Shown one piece after another: positions 63,471 to 64,000 of a DNA stretch of 64,000 nucleotides. The position numbers and the translations under genes were made by a program. The stretch is from assembly GCA_028554755.1 (NCBI GenBank), contig JAPTOF010000012.1:638501-702500 (forward strand), written 5' to 3'. This stretch comes from Cordia subcordata. Its lineage: Eukaryota; Streptophyta; Magnoliopsida; Boraginales; Cordiaceae. The first letter of the stretch is position 1. Each line of letters starts with the position of its first letter. Below the pieces are notes generated by a model. It ran no database searches. It worked only from the letters and a program-made list of their open reading frames with translations, and had not been told where the DNA came from.

Positions 63471-64000
63471 CTTTTTGCTACTATTAACCAGTATGATTAA
63501 TCAATTTCTGTTTAGAGAACACAAAATTTATAAAGATTTCGTATGAGTTTCTGACATTTGAAAGTGCCACCGTGTTCCTCATGCTGCCAAGTATAAGGAG
63601 TCAATTGTCGGTTAAGCCGCAAACTGTGAGATGGTGAGGATTAGCGGGAGAGTGGAAGAGACTGTGTGTGTTTGAGTCATCTGAGAAGTAATTTTCTCCA
63701 TGGTTAACTCTCTCAAAGACTTTTGTCGGACTAATTTAGATTATATCTGTATTGCGTAAAATCACATGTCTTAGAATTTGACACTTTTAATGAGAACTTA
63801 AATACATTATGGAAAGAAATACTATTTTATTGTCGCAAAATATGACTTCTTTTTTGACATAAGGGGACAATGCAAGGGACTATACATGCAGTCTATACTG
63901 AATATAATTTCCATTTTTTCCATCAAAATAGACTCCGATAGAGACTGCATTGATTACGCATTGCTAAACATATAACCTAATGCCATTTCTAAAGTATGCT

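Larger units (their letters stand above)
60945..64000. repeat. Tandem segmental duplication, unit B (continues past the window)
   Basis: The second copy of the unit described at 58225. The sequence still matches unit A at base 64000, so the right border is outside. Compared with unit A it keeps the oleosin-like segment and carries a damaged defensin copy. Confidence 0.85.

Overview
This window is nuclear DNA of a flowering plant, almost certainly a eudicot. The evidence is AT-rich intergenic sequence, many short GT-AG introns, plant-specific families (R2R3 MYB, Sec14-nodulin type proteins, CML-type EF-hand proteins, plant defensins) and several groups of miniature inverted-repeat elements. 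The species cannot be fixed from the sequence. A defensin with a proline-rich tail is best known to me from Asteraceae pollen proteins and a celery relative, which hints at an asterid but does not prove it.

Layout. 1-300 (-): N-terminal exons of a Sec14-like lipid transfer protein that runs off the left edge; its leader intron reaches about 2.1 kb. 2.5-10.8 kb: no gene seen, mostly AT-rich DNA with two families of Tourist-like MITEs. 10.9-13.6 kb (-): a complete 148-residue ubiquitin-conjugating enzyme. 14.2-15.9 kb: a tandemly duplicated repeat with internal minisatellites. 16.0-17.0 kb: a rearranged LTR/TRIM-like cluster. 19.3-20.8 kb (+): a four-EF-hand CML21-type protein. 22.8-27.2 kb (-): a Quaking-like KH protein. 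28.5-32.7 kb (+): THO complex subunit 3 (TEX1). 33.6-34.3 kb (-): a one-exon membrane protein of unknown role. 34.4-37.9 kb: repeats. 38.0-55.6 kb (+): the 35-exon proteasome activator PA200 gene. 55.8-57.0 kb (-): an R2R3 MYB of the MYB80/MYB103 type. 58.2-64.0 kb: a tandem duplication. Each unit carries a defensin-polyproline gene, and the second unit also holds a frameshifted oleosin-like remnant.

For UBC, CML21, KH, THO3, PA200, MYB and the first defensin, every exon junction was placed by hand. Phases agree across every junction and the summed lengths give 148, 226, 290, 315, 1814, 321 and 164 residues. From memory, the order Sec14 - UBC - KH - THO3 - (membrane protein) - MYB80 matches Arabidopsis At5g56160 to At5g56110, while CML21 - KH matches its sister block At4g26470-At4g26480. 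The window therefore looks like an unfractionated version of a segment that Arabidopsis carries split over two duplicated blocks, with PA200 as an extra member.

Most of these genes are housekeeping: ubiquitin/proteasome (E2, PA200), mRNA export (THO3), RNA binding (KH), Ca2+ sensing (CML21) and lipid transfer. The right end is different. A tapetum-type MYB regulator sits next to a duplicated cluster of a pollen-protein-like defensin and an oleosin-like remnant, a plausible anther/pollen-coat neighbourhood. That cluster is the most unusual part of the window.
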